NCBI GenBank assembly: GCA_965223755.1
Contig: CBDCXF010000002.1
Coordinates: 992,001-1,056,000 of the forward strand
Source: CBDCXF01 sp965223755
GTDB taxonomy: Bacteria > Acidobacteriota > Thermoanaerobaculia > Multivoradales > JAHEKO01
Direction of reading: 5' to 3'
Length of the DNA: 64,000 nucleotides
Under the pieces are notes generated by a model, which was given only the letters and a program-made list of their open reading frames with translations, was not told the origin of the DNA and searched no databases. Each line of letters opens with the position of its first letter. Positions within the stretch are counted from its first letter, which is position 1. This document shows, piece after piece, positions 62,431 to 64,000 of the stretch. Position numbers and translations under genes: made by a program.

Positions 62431-63624
62431 TCAAGGTGTCGTTGCAGGCTCAGGGGTTGTCGTCAGCTCAATGCGATAGAGGGACGGAACGTCGTTGCCG
62501 GACACCGGTGTAACCGTGACCAGGAGGGCGTCTCCTTCAGGAGCCCAGGTCGCAGGACCGACGTGCACCGGGACGCCGGCGTAATGCTCTGACAAGGGGT
62601 TGTTGAAACGGGTGAGTTGAGCGTAGGTGTCGGTCACGGGGTTGCCGATCCACAACTCGCTGACGGGCCGAAACCAAGTCGTTTCGCGTTTGACGCGTGG
62701 CGGACGATCGAGTCCGAAGGTCGAGGAAAACACCGCCAGAGGCTCAGAGGGAGCCGCCGCCCAATGTCCTTCCCAGGAATCGGCGGTGTCGGTGAGTGGG
62801 GTGGCTGACTTGGATTCGAAGTCATACGAGAAGACGTCTTGAACTTCAACACCTGACGGCACTTGGGCCGGCGGCCCCGCGACGATCACGCCGCCATCGT
62901 CGGGGGTGAAAGTGAGGGTGGTGGCGAAGCTCTTGGAGGGCAGTCGGTGGCGATCCACCTTCGAAACATGCGGAGCCGAACGGCGGAATCGAAAACGTCC
63001 CGAGTTGACCGCCCACTGACCCCAGGCCGAGCCCGCCGCCGATGCCTCCCGTTCGACCCAGGCAAGGCGGTCACCTTCGTACGAGAAGATCGGCGCCGCG
63101 ACGGCGCCGGCAACCTCCCGTCCGCCGCCGGTGACAGCCCAGAGCCGCTTGCCGTCAACGGACAGGATCCAAATGTTGCTGCCTCGATTGCGTCCGGGTG
63201 CGCCGAGAAAAGGAGATACAGGAAGATCGCGCCGGTTGTCCGGTTGCACAAACGGCCGCTCCGACATCAACACCACGAACTCGCCCGACGGATGCCAGCG
63301 TGCGGCCCCGGTGTGGGCCGCCCGGAACTGTGGAATCTCACAAGTCAAGCAGCGTTCGAAGCGGCCGTCTCGCCCCGCGGTCCACAGCCGAGTTATGCCG
63401 CGACTGTCCACGCGGTCGAACAAGACACGCTCTCCTTGCACCGAGAACTGGGCGCGAGCGGCTCCCGACTGAGCTAGCTCGATCTTCGCCGCCCGCGGCA
63501 GCCTTTCATTCTGAGGTTCGGGTTGAGACCACGCTAACGAACCACCCACGGCGAGCGCCAGGCCCGCTGTGCAAAGGCGAAGGAAAGCGCGGCGCGGCCG
63601 AATCAGGGGATTCGCTCTACCCAC
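62431..63624 (-). CDS. Exported TolB/WD40-like beta-propeller protein
   Basis: 397 residues. The N-terminus RPRRAFLRLCTAGLALAVGG resembles a Tat signal (RRxFL). The body contains repeated strand patterns with W/H and S-P/D-G turns such as ARWHPSGEFVVLMSERP, SNIWILSVDGKRLWAV and PIFSYEGDRLAWVERE, typical of TolB-like propellers. Function unknown. Its start overlaps the pyk stop region by 22 bases, so it follows pyk in one transcript. Confidence 0.75.
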   Translation of the reverse strand: MGRANPLIRPRRAFLRLCTAGLALAVGGSLAWSQPEPQNERLPRAAKIELAQSGAARAQFSVQGERVLFDRVDSRGITRLWTAGRDGRFERCLTCEIPQFRAAHTGAARWHPSGEFVVLMSERPFVQPDNRRDLPVSPFLGAPGRNRGSNIWILSVDGKRLWAVTGGGREVAGAVAAPIFSYEGDRLAWVEREASAAGSAWGQWAVNSGRFRFRRSAPHVSKVDRHRLPSKSFATTLTFTPDDGGVIVAGPPAQVPSGVEVQDVFSYDFESKSATPLTDTADSWEGHWAAAPSEPLAVFSSTFGLDRPPRVKRETTWFRPVSELWIGNPVTDTYAQLTRFNNPLSEHYAGVPVHVGPATWAPEGDALLVTVTPVSGNDVPSLYRIELTTTPEPATTP

Positions 63625-64000
63625 ACCAGATTGGTCGTGCCCTCGACCCCAAAGGGGACGCCGGCGGTGATGACGATGCGCTCACCCGGTTGACCAAGAC
63701 CGTAGCGGCGTGCTCTCTCTGTGGCGACTTGCACCATTTCATCCGAGGTTTGCACAACGTCTGCCAATTCGGTGCGTACGCCAAAAACGAGCGACAGAGA
63801 ATGGCGCACTTCCGGTTCGGGTGTCAGGGCGACGACCGTTTGACGAGGTCGGTTCCGCGCCACGCGCCAAGCCGATGCACCACTGGCGGTGAACACCAAA
63901 ATGGCCGCCGCCGACAGTGTGTCGGCAATCTCGCATGCGGCTTTGGCGATTGCGGCGCGGGTGGTCTCCGGCCGGTCTTGGCGCAGTTGTCGTGAGTGAT
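63603..64000 (-). CDS. pyk: Pyruvate kinase, C-terminal part
   Basis: Truncated by the window end; only the last ~131 codons are seen. ETTRAAIAKAAC and ILVFTASGASAWRVARNRP belong to the C-terminal domain (the T-x-S-G-x-x-A-x-x-x-x-x-R-P motif), followed by FGVRTELADVV and GERIVITAGVPFGVEGTTN, the family's closing segment. It forms the last step of glycolysis, near gap-pgk-tpiA. Confidence 0.9.
   Translation of the reverse strand, partial: HSRQLRQDRPETTRAAIAKAACEIADTLSAAAILVFTASGASAWRVARNRPRQTVVALTPEPEVRHSLSLVFGVRTELADVVQTSDEMVQVATERARRYGLGQPGERIVITAGVPFGVEGTTNLVWVERIP

Overview
The window looks like a chromosomal segment of an environmental Gram-negative bacterium of fairly high GC. Acidobacteriota (Thermoanaerobaculia-like) is my best guess. 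It rests on the combination of a bacillithiol operon (bshC-bshB1-bshA), a CRTAC/ASPIC-type FG-GAP protein paired with a TPR protein, ComEA/GspH pilin-type genes and a tmRNA tag ending in ALAA. No rRNA is present, so the phylum is an inference. I see no insertion sequence, prophage or CRISPR array.

Layout. 1-11 kb is core metabolism: the end of pyrF, a DUF4845-like gene behind lepB, comEA and a pseudopilin gene, cutA, a Cys/Met-metabolism PLP enzyme divergent from mtnA, the tmRNA gene ssrA with unusual tandem structured repeats at its 3' side, dusB, and an FG-GAP gene coupled to a TPR gene. 11-15.2 kb is an apparent cell-surface regulatory locus: two secreted proteins ending in S74 (tail-spike-type) intramolecular chaperone domains, the second one downstream of an ECF sigma factor and a membrane anti-sigma factor with two zinc-binding motifs.

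15.3-42.1 kb is a large exopolysaccharide/O-antigen locus. By eye it is more AT-rich than its flanks and its genes lie on both strands. It holds two initiating sugar-phosphate transferases (WecA-type and PglC/WbaP-type), a Wzx-like flippase fused in frame to an FkbM-type methyltransferase domain, two Wzy/O-antigen-ligase-like membrane proteins, a Wzz-like chain-length protein, two GT4 glycosyltransferases and three sulfotransferases. It also holds a polysaccharide deacetylase, a membrane sulfatase-fold hydrolase, and nucleotide-sugar genes consistent with UDP-L-FucNAc (FnlA-, FnlB- and FnlC-like) and possibly a diamino sugar (MxxxK dehydratase, DegT aminotransferase, NeuD/PglD acetyltransferase). 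The inferred product is a sulfated, amino-sugar-rich surface glycan.

42.2-64 kb returns to housekeeping genes: a methyltransferase followed by the bacillithiol operon, a YigZ/IMPACT protein, small membrane proteins (DUF4870-, Yip1- and DUF2752-like), two DinB/STL-family proteins (the fold that includes bacillithiol transferases), YidD, an NCS1 permease, a DUF971 protein, a second sulfatase-fold protein, a secreted cyclophilin, the glycolytic run gap-pgk-tpiA followed by secG and tRNA-Leu(GAG), tsaD, a GH-like TIM-barrel protein, a TIGR01777 epimerase, a beta-propeller protein and the 3' part of a pyruvate kinase gene. Non-ATG starts (GTG, TTG) behind good Shine-Dalgarno sequences and short overlaps between genes are common.
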